This document shows, piece by piece, positions 25,795 to 33,738 of a stretch of DNA of 43,349 nt (the stretch's first letter is position 1; each line of letters starts with the position of its first letter). The stretch covers positions 1-43,349 of the forward strand of contig CALGNZ010000142.1 of assembly GCA_937957915.1 (NCBI GenBank), written 5' to 3'. This DNA is from an uncultured Granulosicoccaceae bacterium (GTDB taxonomy: Bacteria > Pseudomonadota > Gammaproteobacteria > Granulosicoccales > Granulosicoccaceae). The notes beneath the pieces were generated by a model, which saw only the letters and a program-made list of their open reading frames with translations, was not told where the DNA came from and searched no databases. The position numbers were made by a program, and so were the translations under genes.

Positions 25795-27111
25795 CTAGAA
25801 ACTCTTGATAACCTGATTAGCAGTAAATGCTGCCTGGTATAGACGTGAATAGAGCGGGGCGCTCGGTACTGTTTGCATGTCGGTCATCGGCAATGGAAGG
25901 TCTGCTCGGTTTGTACCTGTAAGGAGTTCTGCCATAGCACGGCCAAACACGGTTCCGGTGGTGATACCGCGGCCGTTATAGCCTATTGCTGTGTATAAGT
26001 TCTTATCGAGTTCGTGAATGCGTGGCAGGTGATCAGGGGTCATTGCGATTTGTCCGTGCCATGCTTGTTGAAATTCAACCGGGCCGATGGACGGGAATAT
26101 GCGTTTGATTTGTTTGGTTGCCCAACGCTTTGAAAGGCCTTTATCAGTGCTGCCAACAACTTTTCCCATGCTGCCAACCAGCAGCCGATCATGACTGTCG
26201 CGCCGTATATTGAACATTATTTTGCCTGTGTCCCACAGGCCTTGTCTTCCAGGTAGTATATGGGAGGCTTTTGGTCCCAACGGATTGGTCGCGAGCTGAA
26301 AGTAGTGAATGATGGTGAAGATTTTTTTTAGATCTGGCCACAGTTCATCGGTGTAGGCGTTGGTGCCGAGTACGACGGACTTTGCTTTGAGCGGTCCGTT
26401 GTCTGTTTCAACCAGCCAGGTTTCATTCTCTTTTTTAAGTGCAGTTACTTTAACGCCAGTGCTAATGGTGGCTCCGGCACCCGTTGCGGCACGTGCCAGT
26501 CCACGACAATAGGCCATCGGGTTAATAGTGCCTGCTCGATGGTCAAGCAGGCCACCGTGAAAATGATCTGTGCCGATAAGGTCAGCTACCGCTTTGCGGT
26601 TAAGTAATTCGACTGGCTCTCCCAGTCTTTCCCACTCGGCTGCACGGCCTTGCAATTCACGGTAGCCAGCAGGGGCATGTGCTGCGTGGATAGTGCCGGT
26701 GCGAGTTGTTTCACAGCGCATCTGGTGTTTTTCGATGAGTGAAAAAACCGTGGCTGGACCCTTACCAAACTCGCTGATAAATCGTGGCCCGTAGGTTTCT
26801 CCGAGTTGCTCGCGCACATCCTGAGGTGGTAGCCACAATGCGGCATTGACCAGTCCACAGTTGCGACCAGAGCCGCCATAGCCTAACTGTTGTGCTTCGA
26901 GTACCTGTGAGCTCAGACCTTTTTCGGCGCAGTGCAATGCTGTAGAAAGACCGGTAAAACCACCGCCAACAATTGCAACGTCAACTGTGCCATCGTCGCT
27001 TATAAAAGTGTTTTGATAGTCTTTCTCTTCTGCTGTGATATCCCACAGTGACACAGGGTTTCTGAGTGACCCTGTGATCGAATTAGTGTCTGTTTCCGGA
27101 ATCTCGTTCAT
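25795..27111 (-). CDS. FAD-dependent amino acid/amine oxidase (DAO family)
   Basis: 438 residues from the ATG at 27111 (an ATG 12 codons upstream overlaps the operator-like palindrome). The dinucleotide motif is DVAIVGGGFTGLSTAL, followed by GGSGRNCGLVN, characteristic of the PuuB/OrdL (gamma-glutamylputrescine oxidase) branch. The C-terminal FAD contact GYNGRGITTGTVFGRAMAELL is also typical. Such enzymes oxidise secondary or primary amines to imines/aldehydes with release of H2O2 or electron transfer. The gene is divergent from a rhodanese and near an IclR regulator, so it may belong to an amine catabolic unit. Substrate unknown. Confidence 0.88.
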   Translation of the reverse strand: MNEIPETDTNSITGSLRNPVSLWDITAEEKDYQNTFISDDGTVDVAIVGGGFTGLSTALHCAEKGLSSQVLEAQQLGYGGSGRNCGLVNAALWLPPQDVREQLGETYGPRFISEFGKGPATVFSLIEKHQMRCETTRTGTIHAAHAPAGYRELQGRAAEWERLGEPVELLNRKAVADLIGTDHFHGGLLDHRAGTINPMAYCRGLARAATGAGATISTGVKVTALKKENETWLVETDNGPLKAKSVVLGTNAYTDELWPDLKKIFTIIHYFQLATNPLGPKASHILPGRQGLWDTGKIMFNIRRDSHDRLLVGSMGKVVGSTDKGLSKRWATKQIKRIFPSIGPVEFQQAWHGQIAMTPDHLPRIHELDKNLYTAIGYNGRGITTGTVFGRAMAELLTGTNRADLPLPMTDMQTVPSAPLYSRLYQAAFTANQVIKSF

Positions 27112-27138
27112 AGGCTTTGTCTCATCGTTATGATGTTG

Positions 27139-27157
27139 CACCTGCATATTGCAGGTG
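27139..27157. promoter_or_regulatory. Perfect palindrome between the oxidase and rhodanese genes
   Basis: CACCTGCA-TAT-TGCAGGTG, 8-bp perfect arms with a 3-bp centre, lies between the start of the minus-strand oxidase and the plus-strand rhodanese. This is the expected place and size for an operator bound by a dimer, possibly the IclR protein encoded 0.7 kb away. Confidence 0.6.
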
Positions 27158-27221
27158 TCAATATATGGCTACAAAGGTTCGTATGTCGGAACAATCTGAC
27201 AAGTTCAACAAGGTTAGTTAT

Positions 27222-27623
27222 ATGAAAAAATTGAAAACTGGTAGTGCCGAAATGGTCGCTGCAGCGCGCGCGCGAATTGAAGAGGTAGAAACTGCTGATC
27301 TCATTGCTATGGTCGAAGATCCGTCAGTGGTTATTGTTGATATTCGAGACGTGCGCGAGCGACAGCGAGGCGGCTACATCCCCGGTAGCTTCCATGCACC
27401 TCGCGGTATGATTGAGTTTTGGGTAGACCCGGATAGCCCGTACCACAAGGACATTTTCTCTGAAGACAAGAAATTTGTTTTTCACTGTGCGTCTGGCTGG
27501 CGGTCAGCACTGACGGTGGCTACGCTGCAGGATATGGGGTTCGAAGCAGCACATTTGAAAGAAGGTTTTTCGACCTGGGAAAAACAGGGTGGCCCTGTTG
27601 AGATGCCTGAGAAAAAGGGGTAG
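27222..27623 (+). CDS. Rhodanese-domain sulfurtransferase
   Basis: 133 residues, single rhodanese domain. Signatures: VVIVDIRDVRERQRGGYIPGS (34-54, in two overlapping parts) and the active loop FHCASGWRS with catalytic Cys89. A six-residue loop of this type fits sulfur transfer rather than phosphatase activity. It is cytosolic (no signal peptide). I chose ATG 27222, with AAGG eight bases upstream, because homologues begin there; ATG 27183 also has a fair ribosome site and would add 13 residues. It is divergent from the amine oxidase gene. Confidence 0.85.
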   Translation: MKKLKTGSAEMVAAARARIEEVETADLIAMVEDPSVVIVDIRDVRERQRGGYIPGSFHAPRGMIEFWVDPDSPYHKDIFSEDKKFVFHCASGWRSALTVATLQDMGFEAAHLKEGFSTWEKQGGPVEMPEKKG

Positions 27624-27656
27624 GCGTTGTGGCATCCCTGCCGACCCCCTTCCGCT

Positions 27657-27678
27657 ATCAATCTCAAAACTGATTAAA
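27657..27678. repeat. Interspersed repeat R2, copy 1
   Basis: A 22-bp word beginning ATCAATCTCAAAACTG is identical at 36532-36553. Similarity extends on both sides (CCCCTT upstream, GCGGGTA downstream) over about 60 bp. Both copies lie in gaps just after a gene. Confidence 0.75.
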
Positions 27679-27792
27679 AGCGGGTATAGCAAGAGCAAAA
27701 GCTGAGAGCGAACGCTTTGCGTTTTTTGGGCTTGAAGAAACGCAGAGGTTCGTGTCGCTGATCGGCACCCTACGCCTTGGGAATGCAATGAA

Positions 27793-27825
27793 GGTGGATG
27801 CTCTTGGCGCTTATGCCACCCTGCG
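27793..27825. repeat. Interspersed palindromic repeat R1, copy 1
   Basis: The 33-bp word starts GGTGGATGCTCTTGG and ends ATGCCACCCTGCG. It matches 38406-38438 with two differences. The ends GGTGG and CCACC let it fold as a hairpin, and it resembles the widespread proteobacterial GGTGGAT...CCACCCT intergenic repeats. It lies between the convergent rhodanese and IclR genes. Confidence 0.75.
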
Positions 27826-27882
27826 CTCGACAAACCCGGCGCTGTCAACTGCTGTGTTTAACAGCCGTGACCGTTGACAGAT

Positions 27883-28674
27883 TCACAGGTTTTGCAGTCG
27901 CCTGGATACCGTTTTTGCAGCCTCTCGTACCAGTTTTCCCATTGTATCGTGTCCGTCGACCGGCAGGTTTATATCAGGGACTGATATGCCCAGGGCTGCC
28001 ACCGCCTCACCATCGGGGAGGCAGATCGGCGCACCGAAGCTAAACACACGATCACGAAATTCCCCTTTATCAACTGCAAAACCACGCTTGCGTGTTTGTG
28101 CTATATCAGCGTCGAGGTCTTCGATGGTTGTGAGGGTGCTGTCGGTGTATCGATCAAGCTGTGTTTTGATGGTATCGCGCAGTTTGTTGTAGTTGGTGGC
28201 CAGAATGGCTTTGCCTGTACCCACGCAGTGCATCGGTGCTGTGCCTCCAATCTGGTTCCATGACCGGATCGGTTTAACGCTGTCAATCTTGTTGATGTAT
28301 ACGACTGACAGGGCTTCGGGCACGGCCAGATAAATCGTTTCACCGCTGGCTCTGGAAAGCTGGCTCATCTCTTCGTTGGCAAGTTCACGCAGGTTTAAAT
28401 GTTCGATCACATTGCGCCCTATCTGCCACGTTTTCAGGGTTGCCTCGTAATTGCGCTTGTCATTGTGTTTGACGTAACCGAGTGCGCGCAGCGTTTGCAG
28501 TAAGCGAAACGTGTTGGATTTTGTCAGGCCGAGTTCTCTCGATAGCTCAGTCACACCTCTGGCAGACCGGGCTGTGGTAAGCGCTTCGAGTATGGTTAAC
28601 CCTTTTGACAGAGTTGAGTCGAGTCGTGGTTCCGAGGGGGCGTTCTGCGATGCGCTATTTTGCAGGTCTGGCAT
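27883..28674 (-). CDS. IclR-family transcriptional regulator
   Basis: 263 residues from ATG 28674, which has GAGGGAG eight bases upstream; an upstream ATG at 28776 would give 297 residues, longer than typical. The winged HTH spans about 20-70 (SKGLTILEALTTARSARGVTELSRELGLTKSNTFRLLQTL read in parts), and the effector domain carries MHCVGTGKAILA and PDGEAVAALGISVPD. IclR proteins often repress catabolic operons until a small acid or sugar binds. Likely targets are the adjacent oxidase/rhodanese pair and its own gene. Confidence 0.9.
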   Translation of the reverse strand: MPDLQNSASQNAPSEPRLDSTLSKGLTILEALTTARSARGVTELSRELGLTKSNTFRLLQTLRALGYVKHNDKRNYEATLKTWQIGRNVIEHLNLRELANEEMSQLSRASGETIYLAVPEALSVVYINKIDSVKPIRSWNQIGGTAPMHCVGTGKAILATNYNKLRDTIKTQLDRYTDSTLTTIEDLDADIAQTRKRGFAVDKGEFRDRVFSFGAPICLPDGEAVAALGISVPDINLPVDGHDTMGKLVREAAKTVSRRLQNL

Positions 28675-28788
28675 GTCGCGGACTCCCTCAGGATGTTGTC
28701 GTGTGCTACTAGCCGTATTAGGCGGCTGGTTGGTCATTGTACTGATATATGATATTTTGATGCTATATATTGACACTATTACGGTCGA

Positions 28789-28803
28789 ATGTCATTCTGA
28801 CAT
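28789..28803. promoter_or_regulatory. Perfect palindrome upstream of the IclR gene
   Basis: ATGTCA-TTC-TGACAT lies 115 bp upstream of the likely IclR start, beside AT-rich sequence (28743-28772) suitable for a promoter. Size and symmetry fit an autoregulatory operator. The rest of the gap up to 29142 shows nothing I can name. Confidence 0.45.
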
Positions 28804-29142
28804 CCGTACTACATTCGTCGGCACCGGCAATGAAATTGGTCGATTTCAGGCCTGAGAATTCTCTCCTGCATGCAGGCCCAATACATAACCATGAGATACG
28901 CAGCCGCTGGTCTGCTAAGTGCTGCAACCGGTGTTGTCTGCGCCCTTCGGTCATGAAAACTGGTGGTGTTTAAGTGCCGTTGCCAATCGTTTTTCCATGG
29001 GGGCAAAATCTGTGTTGTATAACAGGCTCTGAAAGTCTGGTGTTACCGGTTGTACCGGTACGCATTGATCCCTTACTGTCACAGGAATAGCATTTACGGT
29101 TCGCTGCCGTCGAATTGCCGAAGCCATCAGGAATTCTGAATC

Positions 29143-29778
29143 TTGAATAACAAAATTGATCATTTTGCGGTTGCAGCAGCGACCCTTGAGCAGGGCATCA
29201 ACGAGATGCAGGCAAAGCTCGGTGTGACATTGAGTCCGGGTAGTAAGCACGATTTAATGAGCACTCACAATTGCGTAATGCAGGCAGGCAATGAGAGTTT
29301 TTTTGAGCTCATTGCGATTGATCCGGATGCGCCTGCACCAGCTCGCACACGCTGGTTTACGCTTGATGATTCAAAAACACATCAACGCATTAACGAGCGT
29401 GCGAGAGCCTTGTGCTGGGTGGTCAATACCGATGATCTCGATAGCGTTGTTGCGGCGAGTCCGGTTGATTTAGGTGAGATAGTTACCTTCACCCGTGGTG
29501 ATCGATCGTGGCGCCTAACGGTTCCGGCAGACGGGCACCTGCCCGGAGACGCGCTTTTGCCAGCGTTCATTGAGTGGTCACCCGGTCCTCACCCGAGCAC
29601 CGCGCAGCCAGATCTGGGTGTAAAGTTATCGACTATTCGATTGCAACACCCTGATCCGCAACAGTTAAAAGTAACGCTCGATGCGTTGCAGGTGTCGCGC
29701 CTGGTTGACGTACGCGAGGGGGAAAAGGCGCTGTCATTTATACTTGAAACCAGTGGGGGTAGTGTCGTTCTGGACTGA
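29143..29778 (+). CDS. VOC-superfamily (glyoxalase-like) protein
   Basis: 211 residues. The N-terminus IDHFAVAAATLEQGINEMQAKLGV, read in parts, is the usual opening of the glyoxalase-like domain family PF13468, and GNESFFELIAIDPDAP is the strand carrying the conserved glutamate. The second half (STIRLQHPDPQQLKVTLDAL) looks like the second VOC module. The start is TTG, with AGGA ten bases upstream; no ATG exists before the conserved region. Members are metal-dependent lyases, isomerases or dioxygenases, and this one cannot be assigned a reaction. Confidence 0.82.
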   Translation: MNNKIDHFAVAAATLEQGINEMQAKLGVTLSPGSKHDLMSTHNCVMQAGNESFFELIAIDPDAPAPARTRWFTLDDSKTHQRINERARALCWVVNTDDLDSVVAASPVDLGEIVTFTRGDRSWRLTVPADGHLPGDALLPAFIEWSPGPHPSTAQPDLGVKLSTIRLQHPDPQQLKVTLDALQVSRLVDVREGEKALSFILETSGGSVVLD

Positions 29779-30042
29779 AAAACCTTATACGACCGGTTGA
29801 GCCCGTGCGCCCGGACGGAATAAAGTGCAGATAATGAAGCGGTGCGGTCACAGACAGTGAGCGGGTAAAAAGAGTAATGTAGTGAAGGCGATGGGTATCG
29901 AAACCTGCCATCACGACCCGGATGCACCGCTTAACGTAAGCGTTAACGCCGTTTATCCGTTGTAACTGGCGATAATTGCCATATGATAGTTTTGGGCTGT
30001 ACCCGCCCGCACTTTGTCACAAACGGATCGCAAGAGCTCGAA

Positions 30043-30915
30043 ATGTTTGAAGAAACATCGGTCATCAGCACTACGCATTACACCAATCGTCTTTTTTCGT
30101 TTAAGACATCGCGCCCCGGCAGCTTTCGCTTTCGCTCGGGCGAGTTCACCATGCTCGGGCTCGAATTGCCGGATGACAGCGCAGATGACGCAGCGAATGC
30201 TCTGGAATCCGCCGACAGCGTTGCGCGCAACGATGACATAAACTCCGAAAAAAGCGGCGCTCGCAAAGGCAAGTCAGGCAAAAAAAGGCTGATGCGTGCG
30301 TACTCCATTGCCAGTCCATCGTGGGATGAGGAGCTGGAGTTTTTCTCTATCAAGGTACCGGACGGGCCACTTACTTCACGGCTGCAGAATATCGTAACCG
30401 GCGATAAGATTATTCTCGGTAAGAAGCCAACCGGCACACTGGTAATGGATGCGTTAGAGCCAGGCCGTACCCTGTACCTGTTGTCGACCGGAACAGGCAT
30501 TGCGCCATTTTCAAGTCTGGTGCGAGACCCGGAGGTGTATGAAAAGTTTGAGCGTGTCGTGTTAACGCATGGTTGTCGCACCGTTGCAGAGTTGCAGTAT
30601 GGTACGCACGTTGTTAATAGTATCCGCAACGATGAAACGCTGGCCGAAATGACGGCGAACAAACTCATTCACTACACTGCGGTTACTCGCGAAAAGCACA
30701 CGGTTAATGGCCGTATAACTGCGCTGATTGAAAATGGCGAATTGTTTCGCGACATCGATCAGCCTGCGCTTTCGGCAGAACACGACAGAGTCATGATTTG
30801 CGGGTCACTGGAGATGACCAAAGATCTTAAAGCGCTTTGCAATGACCGCGGCCTGACAGAGGGCAGTGTTTCTCGCCCAGGTACGTTTGTGACCGAGCGT
30901 GCCTTTGTAGGCTGA
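30043..30915 (+). CDS. fpr: Ferredoxin-NADP(+) reductase with long insertion
   Basis: 290 residues from ATG 30043; a 5' extension to 29983 is unlikely because homologues start near here. FAD-binding RAYSIASP (85-92) and FFSIKVPDGPLTSRLQ, and the NADP-side motif LLSTGTGIAPFSSL, identify a bacterial subclass Fpr (normally about 257 residues). The excess is an insertion at residues 43-82 (acidic, then Lys/Gly/Ser-rich) between the strand ending LGLE and the FAD motif. It moves electrons between NADPH and ferredoxin or flavodoxin, commonly under oxidative stress. It is the only flavin reductase in the window but is not an HpaC type. Confidence 0.92.
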   Translation: MFEETSVISTTHYTNRLFSFKTSRPGSFRFRSGEFTMLGLELPDDSADDAANALESADSVARNDDINSEKSGARKGKSGKKRLMRAYSIASPSWDEELEFFSIKVPDGPLTSRLQNIVTGDKIILGKKPTGTLVMDALEPGRTLYLLSTGTGIAPFSSLVRDPEVYEKFERVVLTHGCRTVAELQYGTHVVNSIRNDETLAEMTANKLIHYTAVTREKHTVNGRITALIENGELFRDIDQPALSAEHDRVMICGSLEMTKDLKALCNDRGLTEGSVSRPGTFVTERAFVG

Positions 30916-31025
30916 GGCCGGCAACAACGCAATTGTGGTTGATCGACAAAGGCAATAAACCAGTCACTGCAAATTCATCCAGGGATTTGCAATCTTCTAA
31001 TCTAACAGGCTATGGGTAGCGAGCC

Positions 31026-31247
31026 ATGCCGCAAATGATATTTAATCTCTCGATTAGTCCGGAACAGTATCTACGATACTATCGAGGCGCCGTGCAAACC
31101 GTTGTCACGCGCGCCGAGGATGGTCGCACGCTGAGGTTTCCGGCAGAACAGCTAAGGCCGTTTGTAGACCATAGTGGTGTGCACGGTCGCTTCAGAATCG
31201 AATTCGACAACAACAATAAGCTGATTAACCTGACGCGTGTGGCGTGA
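31026..31247 (+). CDS. DUF2835 family small protein
   Basis: 73 residues, full length for the family. The pattern ISPEQYLRYYRGAVQTVV, RAEDGRTLRFPAEQLRPFV and GVHGRFRIEFDNNNKL matches gammaproteobacterial DUF2835 proteins closely. No function is established. It lies 110 bp after the Fpr gene in the same direction. Confidence 0.88.
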   Translation: MPQMIFNLSISPEQYLRYYRGAVQTVVTRAEDGRTLRFPAEQLRPFVDHSGVHGRFRIEFDNNNKLINLTRVA

Positions 31248-31320
31248 ACTTGCTGAAGTATTGTGCTGGCGGTTTGCAAATCATCGGTAAGCAGCCGCAC
31301 GGCGGCCAGTAGAAAGGCAA

Positions 31321-32457
31321 ATGACAGAACAAAAAATACGAGTTGCCATCGCAGGTGCGGGGATCGGTCGGGAGCATCTCGCAGGCTACCTTGATTTGCC
31401 GGAGCACTATCAGGTGGCGGCAGTATGCGATATTGATCGTCAGCGCGCAGAGAAAGTGGCGCTGCCGTTTGGCATACCAATCGAAACTGATTTGCAGGCT
31501 GTTCTGGACAACGACGTTATTGATCTGATCGACATCTGTTTGCCGCCGCATCTGCATTTTGAGGCGATACTGTCGGCACTGTCGTCTGGCAAACAGGTTA
31601 TTTGCGAAAAACCACTGGTCACTTCATTGCGTGAGGTCGATCTTGTCATTGACGCGGCAGCTCAAGCGGGGAAAATGGTGTTTCCTGTGTTCCAGTATCG
31701 CTATGGCAAGGCGATGACGCAGTTGCGGTCACTCATAGATGCAGGCCTGACAGGCAGGGCCTACGTTGCGAGTCTCGAGACACACTGGAACCGCGGGGCA
31801 GATTATTACGCCATCCCCTGGCGCGGAACCTGGAGTGGTGAGCAGGGTGGTGCGGTGCTCGGCCATGCCATTCACAGCCATGACCTGCTGACCACTGTGT
31901 TCGGGCCGGTCGCAAAAGTATTTGCAGCAACCGCCACACGCATTAACCAGATCGAGACTGAAGACTGCGCTTCCATCATGCTGCAGATGGAAAATGGGGC
32001 TGTGGCAACCAGTTCAATTACCCTTGGTGCTGCGACCGATACATCACGATTGCGCTTTTGTTTTGAAGGCTTGACAGCGCAGAGCGGAGAGTTGCCATAC
32101 GCGCCAATGGCCGATCAGTGGACATTTACTGCCAGAGACCCTAAATGTCAGGCAGATATTGATCAAGTGCTGTCGCGGATATCAGAGGTGCGTTCGGGGT
32201 TTACTGGCTTTCTCGAGTCAGTTGCTCACTGTATTGCGCAACAGTATTCTGTCTGTGACGCAAGCAGTGTGTACGCCGGGCCACCGGGGAGCGTTCGAAA
32301 CGCTGGTCCGGTTACGTTGCAACAGGCAAGGCATTCAATTGAGCTGGTCAGCGCTATTTATCAATCGGCAGAATCTGAACGAAGTATTAACCTGCCACTC
32401 GATCAGAGCGATAGATACTATGATGGTTGGCTGCCGTTGCGCCAGCGGGTAAAGTAG
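31321..32457 (+). CDS. Gfo/Idh/MocA-family oxidoreductase
   Basis: 378 residues. The N-terminal Rossmann domain begins RVAIAGAGIGREHLAGY, with acidic residues after the second strand (VAAVCDIDRQRAEK), and the family motif CEKPL (in VICEKPLVTS) supplies the catalytic-site lysine. The C-terminal half is the usual open sheet domain, with GHAIHSHDLLTTVFGPV containing the family's conserved histidines. These NAD(P)-dependent enzymes oxidise sugars, inositols or similar polyols. Downstream genes include a TIM-barrel isomerase, a common partner, but intervening gaps make a single operon uncertain. Confidence 0.92.
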   Translation: MTEQKIRVAIAGAGIGREHLAGYLDLPEHYQVAAVCDIDRQRAEKVALPFGIPIETDLQAVLDNDVIDLIDICLPPHLHFEAILSALSSGKQVICEKPLVTSLREVDLVIDAAAQAGKMVFPVFQYRYGKAMTQLRSLIDAGLTGRAYVASLETHWNRGADYYAIPWRGTWSGEQGGAVLGHAIHSHDLLTTVFGPVAKVFAATATRINQIETEDCASIMLQMENGAVATSSITLGAATDTSRLRFCFEGLTAQSGELPYAPMADQWTFTARDPKCQADIDQVLSRISEVRSGFTGFLESVAHCIAQQYSVCDASSVYAGPPGSVRNAGPVTLQQARHSIELVSAIYQSAESERSINLPLDQSDRYYDGWLPLRQRVK

Positions 32458-32662
32458 ACTCAGGTATTACAGACGCGCCGAAGAGTGGACTACCAATTAA
32501 AATCACAGGCTGCTCCCTGCAAACCATACCGTTTCCGGACGAAGGCGCCATCAGAGCGTTTACCTGTGGCAGGTTGTGTAAGCAGACGATGCCGCCTGAG
32601 TATAAAGGCGTCAAAGCATCAATCGTGTAACCCGCAGCATTTACGTTAACTGGTAAAAAGTT

Positions 32663-33013
32663 ATGGCAACTATCTCTTCGCACGTACTGGATTCCGTTAT
32701 CGGTGACCACGCTGGTGGTCTCCGGATTCAGTGTTACCAGATTAATTCCCCGACCGACCGCAATCTGTTATTTGATGTGGTGGCCAGTGGCGAAGGCCGT
32801 ATCGCAGAGGAGATTAAAGTAGCGGATTCATCTTCAGTAGAGCTGGTATTTCAATCGGCAGAATATTTTTCGAGCCGTGGCATGTCAGAGCAGGGAATAC
32901 AAATAATGCCGGAGGTAGTAGTCAGGCTGGCGTTGCCTGATTCGAGCGCGAAGTATCACATACCGGTTATGCTGTCGCCGCACTCTTACTCAATTTGGTG
33001 GTCCGGAGTCTAG
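32663..33013 (+). CDS. Transthyretin-like/5-hydroxyisourate hydrolase-like protein
   Basis: 116 residues, the size of HIUase (about 110-120), which opens 5-hydroxyisourate in urate breakdown. Family features: ISSHVLDSVIGDHAGGLRI with the catalytic His, VELVFQSAEYFSSRG, and KYHIPVMLSPHSYS with the second His. The C-terminal YRGS signature is replaced: the protein ends SIWWSGV, so the conserved terminal arginine and serine are missing. No other urate-pathway gene is nearby. It may be a diverged HIUase or a transthyretin-like protein of another function. Confidence 0.8.
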   Translation: MATISSHVLDSVIGDHAGGLRIQCYQINSPTDRNLLFDVVASGEGRIAEEIKVADSSSVELVFQSAEYFSSRGMSEQGIQIMPEVVVRLALPDSSAKYHIPVMLSPHSYSIWWSGV

Positions 33014-33075
33014 CCTGTATATACAAGAGCCGATCAACAGCATGAAACGAAAGTCTATATATACAGCTCCAGACT
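33007..33075. repeat. Inverted repeat over the end of the HIUase-like gene
   Basis: The left arm (33007-33023) joins AGTCT to CTGTATATA; the right arm (33058-33075) joins TATATACAG to AGACT, with 3-4 unmatched bases inside each arm. The 34-bp loop makes it a long interrupted hairpin. It begins inside the last codons of the HIUase-like gene. It could act as a terminator-like RNA structure. Confidence 0.5.
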
Positions 33076-33173
33076 GGCTGGTGTTCTGTATCAGAAAGCC
33101 ATTGCCCGCAAACTGGCAACCGTTAGCAGTATTATGTTAAAGCCAACAACACCATAATAGAGCGCACTAGCTT

Positions 33174-33605
33174 ATGCACATCGGTCATTACATGCTGGCT
33201 CTCGCTGCATTATTGAGTTTCATTGCAGCGCTGCTTCATATTGCCATTGTATTCAAGGGCGCCGCCTGGTACCGATTTTTTGGTGCCGGCGAGCAAATGG
33301 CGAGGGCTTCAGAGAAGGGGCGCTGGTATCCGGGAATAGTGACCACTGGCATCGCCGCCGTGCTGATGTTTTGGGCGGCCTATGCGCTTTCAGCTGGCGG
33401 GTTTATCACGGCATTGCCGTTACTCAAGCCTGCGCTCGTCGTCATCACATCAGTGTATTTGTTGCGCGGTGTTGCGGTGTTTCCTGCGCTGGTGTTTGCC
33501 CGTGAGCAGGTAACATCCTTTGTCTGGTGGAGTTCACTGGTGTGTTTGTTTTACGGACTGGTGCATCTGGCCGGGCTGCTGTTAGTGTGGTCCGAATTGC
33601 CGTGA
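33174..33605 (+). CDS. Small integral membrane protein
   Basis: 143 residues with four predicted membrane segments: MLALAALLSFIAALLHIAIV, GIVTTGIAAVLMFWAAYAL, ALVVITSVYLLRGVAVFPAL and SSLVCLFYGLVHLAGLLLV. The loop WYRFFGAGEQMARASEKGRWYPG between segments 1 and 2 is characteristic of a conserved uncharacterised proteobacterial membrane-protein family. I do not recognise a function and see no catalytic motif. Confidence 0.8.
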   Translation: MHIGHYMLALAALLSFIAALLHIAIVFKGAAWYRFFGAGEQMARASEKGRWYPGIVTTGIAAVLMFWAAYALSAGGFITALPLLKPALVVITSVYLLRGVAVFPALVFAREQVTSFVWWSSLVCLFYGLVHLAGLLLVWSELP

Positions 33606-33738
33606 CGAGTGAATAACAGTTGGTGGTAGCGGCTTCGGATCTGGCTGGTCAGTCGAATTGGCCGAGCCATTGGACCGGGTGGTCTGGTTATGAAGTGATA
33701 TGCTGCTTACTAATCAACTTTCAGGATATTATCAAACG

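Noticed and set aside
25746..25802. AGTAAC/GTTACT pair between convergent fumarase-beta and oxidase genes
   Set aside because: Six-base arms with a 45-bp loop are expected by chance; the inner ATACC-AA-GGTAT is too short to call.
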